Origin: Hyphomicrobium_A sp963759735
Lineage (GTDB): Bacteria > Pseudomonadota > Alphaproteobacteria > Rhizobiales > Hyphomicrobiaceae
DNA: 64,000 nucleotides
NCBI GenBank assembly: GCA_963759735.1
Contig: CAVXAF010000007.1
Span: 434,001 to 498,000, forward strand
Reading direction: 5' to 3'
Shown here: positions 1-8,377 of the stretch, piece after piece
How positions within the stretch are numbered: position 1 is the first letter of the stretch
How the letters are laid out: each line of letters begins with the position of its first letter
Made by a program: the position numbers and the translations under genes
The notes under the pieces: model-generated
What the model saw: only the letters and a program-made list of their open reading frames with translations
Told to the model about the DNA's origin: nothing
Database searches by the model: none

Positions 1-251
1 AACTTTGCCAGCGTCTCCTCCGGATCCATGTGCGAGCGTAGCTCGACCACCGTCATGTGGCGGCGCTCGTAGTCCGGCACCGCGCGCGCCGTCGTCGGTC
101 CCGCCAGCAGCACATGCCCGCGCGTGACGCGGAAGAAATTGGCGACGTCCTCGCGAAACTCCGGTCCCTTGGCCCCCTCCCACGGCAGGTGGCCGCCAAG
201 ACCCAGTTGGCCGGAAAGGCCGATGGCGCACATCGAGCGCACGTCAGGCAT
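1..251 (-). CDS. Dihydrofolate reductase-like protein (partial, 5' end only)
   Basis: Reads leftwards and runs off the window edge, so only about 83 codons are visible. The start is the ATG at 251. The visible part resembles the N-terminus of dihydrofolate reductase: a short hydrophobic strand (MCAIGLSG), then LPW with Trp24, then an acidic residue in EDVANFF (Asp35) that aligns with the catalytic Asp27 of E. coli FolA. The following strand, HVLLAGPTT, sits where FolA has the PVIMGRHT NADPH-loop motif, but the MGR is not kept. It would therefore be a divergent member, either a real DHFR reducing dihydrofolate in the cytoplasm or an RibD-C/DHFR-fold relative. It is divergent from mraZ across a 363-base gap. 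The assignment rests on a fragment and is moderate. Confidence 0.6.
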   Translation of the reverse strand, partial: MPDVRSMCAIGLSGQLGLGGHLPWEGAKGPEFREDVANFFRVTRGHVLLAGPTTARAVPDYERRHMTVVELRSHMDPEETLAK

Positions 252-404
252 CCGCTATCTCCTCGTGTCTTCCAGAACTGTCCAGGAATTCGCCGTCGCG
301 TGGCGAAACTAGCACACGCGCCGTAAGCGCGGCGCAGCGGCCGTTCAACGCTGGAAATGGCCTGTTCACAAGGCTCTGCAACCATTTCAGCCCACGGAAA
401 AGCG

Positions 405-420
405 TTAACAAACCATTGAC
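405..420. promoter_or_regulatory. Candidate CtrA-binding box upstream of the dcw cluster
   Basis: TTAAC-N6-TTGAC at 405-420 differs at one position from the CtrA consensus TTAAC-N6-TTAAC known from Caulobacter and Rhizobiales. It overlaps the likely -35 region of the mraZ promoter, where a cell-cycle regulator could act. The presence of a DivL homologue (42978-45513), which feeds the CtrA phosphorelay, makes CtrA control plausible. Inference from sequence only. Confidence 0.4.
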
Positions 421-455
421 GTCCATCTAATCCCATGCGATCCCATGAGTGCCCG
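421..455 (-). promoter_or_regulatory. Candidate MraZ operator (10-bp spaced TGGGA repeats)
   Basis: Read on the minus strand, TGGGA at 445-441 and TGGGA at 435-431 are followed by a weaker TGGAC at 425-421. All are spaced exactly 10 bp, with a degenerate CGGGC at 455-451. The E. coli MraZ operator is three TGGGN units separated by 5 nt, so spacing and core agree. The repeats lie just upstream of mraZ and overlap the likely promoter or transcription start, as expected for autorepression of the cluster. The orientation opposite to mraZ is a caveat. Confidence 0.5.
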
Positions 456-614
456 ACCGCACCGGGCAGGGTCCCGTGGCAGGGCGCCGGTTTTGATCGA
501 GGGCTCAGAACTCGAGCGACCGCCACGGCCCCCCGGTCGGTGCAGTTGGATGAAGCGGAAAGGTGCCCATCGGGGGCGCGTTGGTTCGAGTGGTGCGCGA
601 GGCTGCAAAAGGGG

Positions 615-1127
615 ATGGACCGCTTTGTCTCGACATTCACAAACAAGATCGACGCCAAAGGCCGGGTCTCAATCCCCGCGCCCTTCCGTGCCGTCCTCGA
701 ACGCGACGGCTACGCCTCTGGAGGCGCTGGCGGCATCTACTGCTACCCCGCGCTCGAAGCTCAGGCTCTCGATGCTGGCGGCGAGAGACTTGCAAAAAAG
801 ATCGACGGGCTTCTCGCGGGCCTGCCGGACTATTCGGACGAGCGGGACGAACTCTCTGTCGCACTCTACGGCGACGTCCAGGTCCTCGCGATCGATGGCG
901 ACGGCCGCATCAGCCTTCCTGAAGGGCTTCGCGCGCACGCCGGCCTTGCGGCCCAGGTCACTTTTGTCGGCCTGGGCGACAAATTTCAGATGTGGAATCC
1001 CGAGCGCTTCGCCGAGCGGCGCGAGCGCGCCCGGGAAAAAATCCACCAAACTCGTAAGCTCTTCGGCGCGGGGAACCGTCTATCCTCTGAAGACGAGGAT
1101 GACGGAAGCGAAGGAGCACGGGGATGA
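615..1127 (+). CDS. mraZ: Division/cell wall cluster transcriptional regulator MraZ
   Basis: A 170-residue DNA-binding protein that in other bacteria represses its own dcw cluster. The start is the ATG at 615, because a purine-rich AAAAGGGG (607-614) precedes it and MDRFVSTFTNKIDAKGR is the usual MraZ N-terminus. The upstream open frame back to 435 does not look coding. Two SpoVT/AbrB-like half-domains are visible: KIDAKGRVSIPAPFR at about residues 11-25 and IDGDGRISLPEGLR near residue 94. The C-terminal basic tail (ERREREREK-like) is longer than in E. coli, as is common in alphaproteobacteria. It overlaps rsmH by four bases (ATGA), so the two are translationally coupled. Candidate target repeats lie at 421-455. 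Confidence 0.93.
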   Translation: MDRFVSTFTNKIDAKGRVSIPAPFRAVLERDGYASGGAGGIYCYPALEAQALDAGGERLAKKIDGLLAGLPDYSDERDELSVALYGDVQVLAIDGDGRISLPEGLRAHAGLAAQVTFVGLGDKFQMWNPERFAERRERAREKIHQTRKLFGAGNRLSSEDEDDGSEGARG

Positions 1128-2149
1128 CAGCGCGACGCCGGGCAGGCGAACCACTCACTGAGCCCGGTCGCGCGCGCCACATCCCCGTGCTGCTTTCGGA
1201 GGTCGTCGCCGGCCTCCGTCCGCTAGGCGGCGAAACCTTCATCGACGCTACGTTCGGAGCTGGCGGCTACACGCGTGCCATTCTCGAGGCTGCCGACTGC
1301 CGCGTGTTGGCGCTCGACCGCGACCCGCGCGCCATCCTCGGCAGCCAGCCGTTGCAGGATGAATTCGGCGACCGCCTGACCGTCATCCAATCGCGCTTTT
1401 CCGAATTGGACCTCGTCGCCCGCGAGCAGGACGTCAGTCCCGTCGATGGCGTCGTGCTCGATATCGGCGTCTCATCGATGCAGCTCGACATCGCCGAGCG
1501 CGGCTTTTCATTTCAAGCCGACGGCCCGCTCGACATGCGCATGTCGTCCTCCGGCACGTCGGCAGCCGACGTCGTCAACGACACCGATGAAGAGGATCTG
1601 GCGCGCATCCTCTACGTGCTGGGCGAAGAGCGGCGCTCACGCCCCATCGCCAAGGCCATCGTGAAGGCGCGCGCGGCGGCACCCATCACCGCGACGCGCA
1701 CGCTCGCCGAACTGGTTTCGCGCGCCGTTGGCGGACGTCGCGGCGACCCGCAGCATCCAGCGACCCAGACGTTCCAGGCGCTGCGCATCTACGTCAACGA
1801 CGAGCTGGGCGAACTGGCGCGTGCGCTCAGCGCCGCGGAACGCATCCTCAAACCGGGCGGGCGCCTGGTCGTCGTCACCTTCCACTCCCTGGAAGACCGC
1901 ATCGTGAAGCGGTTCCTGCAGGAGCGCGCCGGCAAGGAAACCGGCGTTTCGCGGCATCTGCCGGCCCAATCGATAAAATTGCAGGTACCGAGTTTTGAGA
2001 TTGTTAACCGGCGTCCGTTAACTCCTCAGAAAGAAGAACTCGAGGTAAACCCGCGCGCCAGATCGGCACGGCTGCGGGCGGGGGTGCGTACCGATGCACC
2101 GGCCTGGCCGCTCGACGAAGCAGAGCTTGGGGTGCCCTCGATCGAGTGA
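1124..2149 (+). CDS. rsmH: 16S rRNA (cytosine(1402)-N(4))-methyltransferase RsmH
   Basis: A 341-residue SAM-dependent enzyme (formerly MraW) that N4-methylates C1402 of 16S rRNA in the ribosomal P site. The N-terminal HIPVLLSEV at residues 19-27 is the family signature. The SAM-binding loop DATFGAGGYT lies at about 41-50, with LDIGVSSMQLD and VVVTFHSLEDRIVK further on. The helical insertion domain carries the QAFQALRIYVN-like stretch (here TFQALRIYVN). The length is slightly above the roughly 310 residues usual for the family, from extra N- and C-terminal residues. It starts inside the mraZ stop codon, and ftsL follows after 27 bases. Confidence 0.96.
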   Translation: MTARRRAGEPLTEPGRARHIPVLLSEVVAGLRPLGGETFIDATFGAGGYTRAILEAADCRVLALDRDPRAILGSQPLQDEFGDRLTVIQSRFSELDLVAREQDVSPVDGVVLDIGVSSMQLDIAERGFSFQADGPLDMRMSSSGTSAADVVNDTDEEDLARILYVLGEERRSRPIAKAIVKARAAAPITATRTLAELVSRAVGGRRGDPQHPATQTFQALRIYVNDELGELARALSAAERILKPGGRLVVVTFHSLEDRIVKRFLQERAGKETGVSRHLPAQSIKLQVPSFEIVNRRPLTPQKEELEVNPRARSARLRAGVRTDAPAWPLDEAELGVPSIE

Positions 2150-2176
2150 TTGCGTAGCGACGTAGGAGGGGGCTCG

Positions 2177-2494
2177 ATGCGGATCGTCATTATCGGGGCA
2201 CTGTTGCTGACCCTCGCCAGCGCTTTCGTCCTGTATTCCAGCAACTACGATACCCGGCAGATCGAGGCGCGCGTCGCCGAGCAGGAACGCACCATTGAAA
2301 CGGCGCGCGGCGACATCGCCGTGCTCAAGGCCGAACGCGCTCACCTCGGGCGCCCCGAGCGCATCGAACCACTGGCGCGCGCACTCGGCCTCGGTCCCGC
2401 ATCCGAACAGCAGTTGGCGGCAACGCCGGAAGCGGCACTGGCGCGGGTCGCCAATGGCGGAGCCAAGCCCGTCGCCCCGAAGCAGGGGAATTGA
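2177..2494 (+). CDS. ftsL: Cell division protein FtsL
   Basis: A 105-residue bitopic membrane protein placed where ftsL always sits, between rsmH and ftsI. I start at the ATG at 2177 because GGAGGG (2165-2170) precedes it at good spacing; the open frame extends back to a TTG at 2150. A hydrophobic helix (residues 3-20) has almost no cytoplasmic part. It is followed by a coiled coil (about 28-60) and the conserved LGRPERIEPLARALGL segment. FtsL joins FtsB and FtsQ to activate FtsW/FtsI at the septum. The Pro/Ala-rich tail is poorly conserved. The stop overlaps the first possible codon of ftsI. Confidence 0.85.
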   Translation: MRIVIIGALLLTLASAFVLYSSNYDTRQIEARVAEQERTIETARGDIAVLKAERAHLGRPERIEPLARALGLGPASEQQLAATPEAALARVANGGAKPVAPKQGN

Positions 2495-2496
2495 GC

Positions 2497-4230
2497 GTGA
2501 GCATGGGCGCGCCCAGCGATGACGCATTGACGAGCGGCCAGCCCGGCGGCGAAGCGACCGGTGCCAATGGACCGCTGCGCACGCTCATCGCCTCGCTGGC
2601 CATCGCCATTGCCTTCCTCGCCGTCGGCGCGCAGCTGGTGCGGCTCGCCATGTCGAACCAGGGCGAATTGTCGTCGAGCCTCAATCAGACGGTGGCGCAG
2701 AGTTTCGCGCGCCCTGACATCGTCGACCGCCAAGGCCGCTTGTTGGCTACCGACGTCGAGGCCTATTCGCTGTTCGCCGATCCGGCCCGCGTCATCGATC
2801 GCGACGAGGTGATCGAGAAACTGGCCGGTGTCTTCCCCAGTCTCGACCGCTCAGCGCTGCGCCGCGATCTCTCCGACCGCAACCGCCGCTTCGTGTGGGT
2901 GCGGCGCGGATTGTCTCCCCGCCTGGCGCAGGCGGCGCACAACCTCGGCCTTCCGGGCCTCGACTTCCGTCGCGAATTGCGCCGCGCCTATCCGGCCGGC
3001 AAGCTCGCCGGGCATGTGATCGGCTACGTCAACATCGACAACAAGGGCGTCGCCGGCATCGAGCGCTATGTCGATGAGGTGGTGGGCGTTGAATCAGTGC
3101 AGGGCGCCACGCTCGCCGAGCGTCCGCCCGTACGCCTGTCCCTCGACATCGGCGTGCAGCACGCGGTGGAAGCAGAGCTCACCGATGCCGTCGGCCGGTA
3201 CCAGGCCAAGGGTGCGGCCGCCATCGTGCTCGACGTAAACACAGGCGAGGTTCTGGCATCGGCGTCCTTGCCGGCGGTCGATCCCGGACGGCCGAACATG
3301 AGCCTTGATGCCGCCAACGTCGACAAGGTCGCCGGCAGCACATTCGAGCTTGGTTCGGTGTTCAAGACGATGACGGTGGCCTTGGCCATCGACCAGGCGC
3401 TGGCGACGCCCGAGACGGTCATCGACGTGCGCAAGGAACTCATCTCCGGCGGCTTCACCATCAAGGATCTGCATCCGCTGCGCCGGCCGCTCAGCGTAGC
3501 CGAGATATTCATCCACTCCTCCAACGTCGGCGCCGGCATGCTGGCACTGCAAGCGGGTCCGCAGCGCTTCGAGGCGTTTCTGCGCCATATGCTGCTGCTC
3601 GATTCCATTAAAACCGAGGTGGGCGCCGTGGCGACGCCGCAGTTGCCGCCGCGCTGGGGGGAGATCGAGACGATCACCGCCTCTTACGGGCACGGCATCG
3701 CCATGGCACCGCTGCAGTTCGCCGCCGCGAGTGCCGCGCTCGTCAATGGCGGCCGCAAAGTGGCGCCGACATTCATCAAACGGCAGCCCGATGCCGGCCA
3801 GGCCGATATTCCGCTCATCAGCGCTACAACCAGTGCGACGATGCGCACGCTCATGCGGCGCAACGTCGCCGAGGCCGGCGGCACCGGCAAGCGCGCCGAA
3901 GTGGCCGGCTACGAGGTGGGCGGCAAGACGGGCACGGCGGAGATGCCGGGACCCGGCGGCTATCGCGAGAAAGCCGTGATCTCCTCGTTCCTTGCAGCGT
4001 TCCCCATGAGCCGGCCGCGCTACGTCGTTTTCGTGCTCGTGTTCGAGCCGCAGGCGACCAAGGAGACGGCCGGCGAGGTGCTCGCCTCCCGAAATGCGGC
4101 GCCGACGACTTCGCGTATAATCTCGCGCATCGGTCCACTGCTCGGCCTGCTGCCCGAGCAGGCGGCGGCAGCCCGGTCGCCTAGCGTAGCGTTTGACGCT
4201 GCGCCGGGCGCAAAATATGAAGCTCGGTGA
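2497..4230 (+). CDS. ftsI: Peptidoglycan D,D-transpeptidase FtsI (PBP3)
   Basis: The septal class B penicillin-binding protein, which crosslinks new wall at division together with FtsW. TTG 2491, GTG 2497 and ATG 2503 are all in frame; GTG 2497 has the best spacing from AGGGGA (2484-2489). With that start the protein has 577 residues: a cytoplasmic tail, one membrane helix (about 28-50), a pedestal domain starting around RPDIVDRQGRLLA, and the transpeptidase domain. Catalytic motifs are intact: SVFK (Ser287, Lys290), SSN (341-343) and KTGT (477-480). A 98-base gap filled by a palindromic element separates it from murE, unlike the tight spacing elsewhere. Confidence 0.95.
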   Translation: MSMGAPSDDALTSGQPGGEATGANGPLRTLIASLAIAIAFLAVGAQLVRLAMSNQGELSSSLNQTVAQSFARPDIVDRQGRLLATDVEAYSLFADPARVIDRDEVIEKLAGVFPSLDRSALRRDLSDRNRRFVWVRRGLSPRLAQAAHNLGLPGLDFRRELRRAYPAGKLAGHVIGYVNIDNKGVAGIERYVDEVVGVESVQGATLAERPPVRLSLDIGVQHAVEAELTDAVGRYQAKGAAAIVLDVNTGEVLASASLPAVDPGRPNMSLDAANVDKVAGSTFELGSVFKTMTVALAIDQALATPETVIDVRKELISGGFTIKDLHPLRRPLSVAEIFIHSSNVGAGMLALQAGPQRFEAFLRHMLLLDSIKTEVGAVATPQLPPRWGEIETITASYGHGIAMAPLQFAAASAALVNGGRKVAPTFIKRQPDAGQADIPLISATTSATMRTLMRRNVAEAGGTGKRAEVAGYEVGGKTGTAEMPGPGGYREKAVISSFLAAFPMSRPRYVVFVLVFEPQATKETAGEVLASRNAAPTTSRIISRIGPLLGLLPEQAAAARSPSVAFDAAPGAKYEAR

Positions 4231-4245
4231 CGCCGCAACATCGCG

Positions 4246-4322
4246 CCTAGTGTTCCGCAGAACGCGAACTTCGTTCGACATCTGCGGCAGCAAGCGACGA
4301 ACTTCGCGATCAGGACACTAGG
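4246..4322. repeat. 77-bp imperfect palindromic element between ftsI and murE
   Basis: The ends CCTAGTGT (4246-4253) and ACACTAGG (4315-4322) are perfect inverted repeats. Further in, CGCGAACTTCGT (4263-4274) pairs with ACGAACTTCGCG (4298-4309) with one central mismatch. An inner CCGCAG/CTGCGG pair (4255-4260, 4282-4287) offers an alternative hairpin. It looks like a small non-coding palindromic repeat or MITE-like element; no second copy was found in the window. Its last bases (TAGG) form part of the AGGAG Shine-Dalgarno sequence (4320-4324) of murE. Confidence 0.55.
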
Positions 4323-4328
4323 AGAAAC

Positions 4329-5780
4329 ATGCTTCTCTCCTCGCTCATCGGGGCCGACGCCAACGCTCCGGCCGGTGCAGGCAACTTGGACGTCACCGGC
4401 ATCACCTCCGACAGTCGCACTGTGCTGCCCGGTTTTGTGTTCGCCGCCATCTCCGGCAGCAAGGCGGATGGCGCGCGCTTCATCAGTGATGCCGTTGCCA
4501 AAGGCGCGGTGGCGGTACTCGTCGACCAGGACACCGAGGTCAGCGGCGTCGGCGACGTGCCGGTGCTGCGCACTCTCGAGCCGCGCCGCGTTCTGGCGCT
4601 CATGGCGGCGCGCTTCTTCGGCCTGCGGCAGCCTCAAACCGTCGTCGCGGTGACCGGCACCAGCGGCAAGACGTCGGTGGCTGACTTCACGCGGCAGATC
4701 TACGCCTCCCTTGGCCATAGCAGCGCGTCGCTCGGCACTATCGGCCTCATCAAGAACGATTCAGCCGTCTACGGATCGCTGACGACGCCCGATCCGATAT
4801 CGCTGCACAAGACGCTGGCCGAACTCGCCGTCGAGGGCATCACGCATCTTGCCTTCGAGGCATCATCGCACGGCCTCGATCAGCACCGCCTCGATGGCGT
4901 GCTCATCAAGGCGGCCGGCTTCACCAATCTCGGACGCGATCACCTCGATTATCATCCGACCGTCGAAGCCTACCTCGCCGCCAAGCTGCGACTATTCAGC
5001 GAGCTGCTGCCCGAGGATGGCACGGCGGTGATCAACGTCGACGCCGAGGGAGGCGCGCGCGCCCGCGAGGTCGCCGAGGATGCCGGTCGCCGCGTGTTCA
5101 CGGTCGGCCGCACCGGTGAGTCCCTGAAGCTCGAGCGCTTGGTGCGCGAAGGTTTTGCTCAGCGCATGTCCGTGGCGCACGAGGGACGCGTGTACGACAT
5201 CCGCTTGCCACTGCTCGGCGAGTATCAGGCCGCCAACGCGCTCGTCGCAGCCGGTCTCGCCATCGCCACTGGCGACGTCCCCGGGCGCGTCCTGCCTGCA
5301 TTGCAGGGTCTAAAGGGTGTCAAAGGACGCCTGGAAATCATCGGCGAAGTGCGCGGAGGCCTCGCCGCCGTCGACTACGCGCACAAGCCGGAGGCGCTCG
5401 CCGCCGTTCTCGACGCGCTACGCCCGTTCGCCACCGGCAAGCTGATCTGCGTCATGGGCTGCGGTGGGGATCGCGACAAAGGCAAGCGGCCGATCATGGG
5501 CGCCATCGCGGTCGACAAGGCAGACGTCGTCATCGTCACCGACGACAACCCGCGCACCGAAAAGCCTGCCGCCATCCGCGCTGAAATCCTCATCGCGGCG
5601 CCCGGCGCGCAGGAGATCGGCGACCGCGCCGAGGCGATCGCCGCCGGGGTCGCCATGCTGGGGCCTGGTGACGTACTGGTCGTTGCCGGCAAGGGCCACG
5701 AAACGGGTCAGATCGTCGGCGACAAGGTCCTCCCATTCTCGGATCATGACGAGATCCGCAAGGCATTGGAGCGCGGCTGA
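4329..5780 (+). CDS. murE: UDP-MurNAc-L-Ala-D-Glu:meso-diaminopimelate ligase MurE
   Basis: Adds the third residue of the peptidoglycan stem peptide in the cytoplasm, using ATP. It has 483 residues, normal for the family. The N-terminal UDP-substrate domain carries TSDSR (about 26-30). The ATP loop GTSGKTS is at 110-116, and the C-terminal domain carries DNPR at 406-409, the motif that selects meso-diaminopimelate rather than lysine, so the wall is DAP-type. The start ATG 4329 has AGGAG at 4320-4324. murF follows after three bases, so the two are surely cotranscribed. Confidence 0.96.
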   Translation: MLLSSLIGADANAPAGAGNLDVTGITSDSRTVLPGFVFAAISGSKADGARFISDAVAKGAVAVLVDQDTEVSGVGDVPVLRTLEPRRVLALMAARFFGLRQPQTVVAVTGTSGKTSVADFTRQIYASLGHSSASLGTIGLIKNDSAVYGSLTTPDPISLHKTLAELAVEGITHLAFEASSHGLDQHRLDGVLIKAAGFTNLGRDHLDYHPTVEAYLAAKLRLFSELLPEDGTAVINVDAEGGARAREVAEDAGRRVFTVGRTGESLKLERLVREGFAQRMSVAHEGRVYDIRLPLLGEYQAANALVAAGLAIATGDVPGRVLPALQGLKGVKGRLEIIGEVRGGLAAVDYAHKPEALAAVLDALRPFATGKLICVMGCGGDRDKGKRPIMGAIAVDKADVVIVTDDNPRTEKPAAIRAEILIAAPGAQEIGDRAEAIAAGVAMLGPGDVLVVAGKGHETGQIVGDKVLPFSDHDEIRKALERG

Positions 5781-5783
5781 GCG

Positions 5784-7200
5784 ATGACCGAAGCCTTATG
5801 GACGTGGGACAGCCTCGTGCCGGCCGCCATGGGCGTGGCCGACGGGACGCCGACCGCTCCCGTCAGCGGATTTTCGATCGACACGCGCTCGCTGCAGCCG
5901 GGCGAAGTGTTCGTCGCCCTGCGCGATGTGCGCGACGGGCACGACTTCGTGCTTGAGGCCTTCCGCAAAGGTGCCGGCGCTGCCCTCGTGTCGACCGATT
6001 ACAAGCGCGTTGAAGGTGACGGCGCGCTGCTGCGCGTGCGCGACACGCTCGAAGGGCTGCGCGGCATCGCCGCCGCCGCCCGCCGCCGCACCGATGCCCG
6101 CATCGTTGCCATCACCGGCAGCGTCGGCAAAACGGGCACCAAGGAAGCGCTGCGCAATTGCCTGTCGCGCCTGGCGCCGACGCACGCCGCCGAGAAATCG
6201 TTCAACAACCACTGGGGCGTGCCGCTGACGCTCGCCCGCATGCCGGCCGACGTCCGCTACGGAGTGTTCGAGATCGGCATGAACCACGCCGGCGAGATCA
6301 CGCCGCTGACGGCCCTGGTGCGCCCGCACGTCGCCATCGTGACGACGGTGGAGCCGGTGCATCTGGAATTCTTCGGCACCACCGAGAAGATCGCCGAGGC
6401 CAAGGCGGAGATATTCTCCGGGCTGGAGCCGGGCGGCGTCGCCATCCTCAACCGCGACAACGCGCACTTTGAATTTCTGGCGCGGCGCGCGGCCGAGCAC
6501 GGGGCGCGCATCGTCTCCTTCGGCCGTCATGAAAACGCCGACGTCCACCCCGAAGTGTTCGCGCTCGATGCCGAGGGTACGGACATCGCCGTCAACCTCG
6601 ATGGACGGCGCATCGCCTACCGCCTCGGCGCACCTGGGGCGCACCTTGCGCAGAATTCGCTTGCCGTCGTTGCGGCGCTGCTCAGCGCTCGGTGCCGACG
6701 CGGAGAACGCCGTGCCGGCGCTCGCGGAGATGCGCGCCGCCGTGGGGCGTGGCGCGCGCCGCCAGATCGCTGTTGCCGGGGGCAGCCTGCTGCTCATCGA
6801 TGAAAGCTACAACGCCAATCCGGCATCGATGCGTTCGGCGCTCGCCGCCATGGCAACCGTGCCGCGCACCCGTTTCGCGCGCCGTATCGCCGTCCTCGGC
6901 GACATGCTCGAACTGGGCGAGAACGGGGCGGCGCTGCACGCGGGGCTTGCCGAGCCGGTTGACGCCGCCGAGGTCGATCTGGTCTTTGCCAGTGGCCCCA
7001 ACATGCAGCGTCTCTACGATGCACTGCCGGCAGGGCGGCGCGGGGCCTGGGCGCCAACATCGGCGGGGATTGTGGCGGCGGTGACCGAGGCGGCTCGCGC
7101 CGGCGACGTGATCATGGTCAAAGGGTCGCTGGGCTCACGCATGGCGCCGATTGTCGAAGCCCTGATAGCAAAGGGCGAGCAGGATAAGGCGCGCGCCTAG
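5784..7200 (+). pseudogene. murF: UDP-MurNAc-tripeptide:D-Ala-D-Ala ligase MurF, interrupted by one frameshift
   Basis: MurF attaches D-Ala-D-Ala to complete the UDP-MurNAc-pentapeptide. The first part, from ATG 5784, shows SIDTRS (31-36), the ATP loop GSVGKTGT (112-119) and the EIGMNHAGEI signature. Around 6685-6695 (after VVAALLS) the frame steps, and coding continues as LGADAENAVPALAEMRA through LLIDESYNANP to the stop at 7200. Total length (about 472 codons) is normal once joined, and both halves are well conserved. The offset fits one extra base or two lost bases in a GCGC-rich run. MurF is essential and normally single-copy, so a sequencing error is more likely than loss of the gene. 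Confidence 0.88.
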
Positions 7201-7251
7201 CCGTCAGGGTTCGAGCCGCGGGGGAATGGAAGATGCCGTTCGGAGAGTTGC

Positions 7252-8334
7252 ATGCTGTATGAGCTCGTGAGCTTCAGCGATCAGATCGGGATCCTGAATG
7301 TTTTCAAATACATCACCTTCCGCACCGGTGGCGCCATTTTCACCGCCCTGCTGTTCGTCATGCTGTTCGGCCCCGGCATCATCGACCTGTTGCGCGTCAA
7401 GCAGGGCAAGGGCCAGCCGATCCGCGACGACGGCCCCAAGTCGCACCTCTCCAAGGTCGGCACGCCGACCATGGGCGGCCTCATGATCCTCGCCGGCGTC
7501 ACCGTGTCGACGCTGCTGTGGGCCAATCTCGGCAACCCGTACATCTGGATCGTGCTCGGGGTGACGCTCGGCTACGGGGCCATCGGCTTCTACGACGACT
7601 ACCTGAAGGTGACGCGCCGCACCTCGTCGGGCTTTTCGAGCCGCATGCGACTCGGCCTTGAGGTGCTGATCGCCGCGATCGCCACGGGCTTCGTCATGTA
7701 TCTCGGCCCGCCCGAGATCAGCCAGGTGCTCACCCTGCCGTTCTTCAAGAACCTGGTGGTCGATCTCGGCATTTTCTTCGTGCTGGTCGGCGTCTTCATC
7801 ATCGCCGGCGCCGGTAACGCTGTGAACCTCACCGACGGTCTCGACGGCCTCGCCATCGTGCCGGTGATGATCGCCGCCGCCACCTTCGGGCTCATCGCCT
7901 ACCTCATCGGCAACGCCAAGTTCGCCCAGTACCTGCAGATCCATTACGTCGCCGGCACCGGCGAACTCGCGGTCATCTGCGGCGCCCTGATCGGCGCCGG
8001 CCTGGGCTTTCTATGGTTCAACGCCCCGCCGGCCATGATCTTCATGGGTGACACGGGCTCGTTGGCGCTCGGCGGCGCGCTCGGCGCCATCGCCGTCGCC
8101 ACCAAGCACGAGATTGTGCTCGGCATCGTCGGCGGCCTGTTCGTGCTGGAGACGCTGTCGGTCATCATCCAGGTCGTCTCCTACAAGACGACGGGAAAAC
8201 GCGTCTTCCGCATGGCGCCGTTGCACCACCACTACGAGCAGCAAGGCTGGCAGGAATTGACGGTCGTGGTGCGCTTCTGGATCATCTCGGTGATCCTGGC
8301 GCTGGTCGGCCTCGCCACACTCAAGCTGCGCTAA
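7252..8334 (+). CDS. mraY: Phospho-N-acetylmuramoyl-pentapeptide-transferase MraY
   Basis: An integral inner-membrane enzyme of 360 residues that transfers phospho-MurNAc-pentapeptide to undecaprenyl phosphate, giving lipid I. About ten hydrophobic helices are evident. Family motifs are present: GTPTMGG after a DDGPKSHL segment, the catalytic YDDYLKV, NLTDGLDGLA and the loop HHHYEQQGW. The start is ATG 7252, 51 bases after murF and just behind GGAGAG-type purines. Together with MurG and FtsW it makes the lipid-linked precursor branch of this operon. Confidence 0.97.
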   Translation: MLYELVSFSDQIGILNVFKYITFRTGGAIFTALLFVMLFGPGIIDLLRVKQGKGQPIRDDGPKSHLSKVGTPTMGGLMILAGVTVSTLLWANLGNPYIWIVLGVTLGYGAIGFYDDYLKVTRRTSSGFSSRMRLGLEVLIAAIATGFVMYLGPPEISQVLTLPFFKNLVVDLGIFFVLVGVFIIAGAGNAVNLTDGLDGLAIVPVMIAAATFGLIAYLIGNAKFAQYLQIHYVAGTGELAVICGALIGAGLGFLWFNAPPAMIFMGDTGSLALGGALGAIAVATKHEIVLGIVGGLFVLETLSVIIQVVSYKTTGKRVFRMAPLHHHYEQQGWQELTVVVRFWIISVILALVGLATLKLR

Positions 8335-8377
8335 GGCCGCCACCTCAACCGCCTCCAGTTGCGTTAGATTTCCACCC

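Larger units (their letters stand above)
252..614. promoter_or_regulatory. Divergent intergenic region upstream of mraZ
   Basis: This 363-base stretch has no convincing gene. It separates the DHFR-like gene from the dcw cluster and holds the sites listed separately: a CtrA-like box (405-420) and 10-bp-spaced MraZ-type repeats (421-455). TTGACG (416-421) could be a -35, or TCTAAT (426-431) a -10. Either would put the transcription start at about 440-455 and leave a 5' untranslated leader of some 160 bases before mraZ. A reading frame is open back to 435, but its codons do not look like MraZ. Confidence 0.5.

Noticed and set aside
435..614. 60 extra N-terminal codons for MraZ
   Set aside because: No similarity to MraZ N-termini, it overlaps the operator-like repeats, and a good ribosome-binding site precedes ATG 615.
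2003..2022. Paired GTTAAC motifs in rsmH as a CtrA site for ftsL/ftsI
   Set aside because: The two TTAA cores are 10 bases apart instead of 7, and the site lies inside coding sequence.
5796..6797. 333-codon minus-strand frame opposite murF
   Set aside because: Antisense shadow with no motif; murF motifs are clear on the plus strand.
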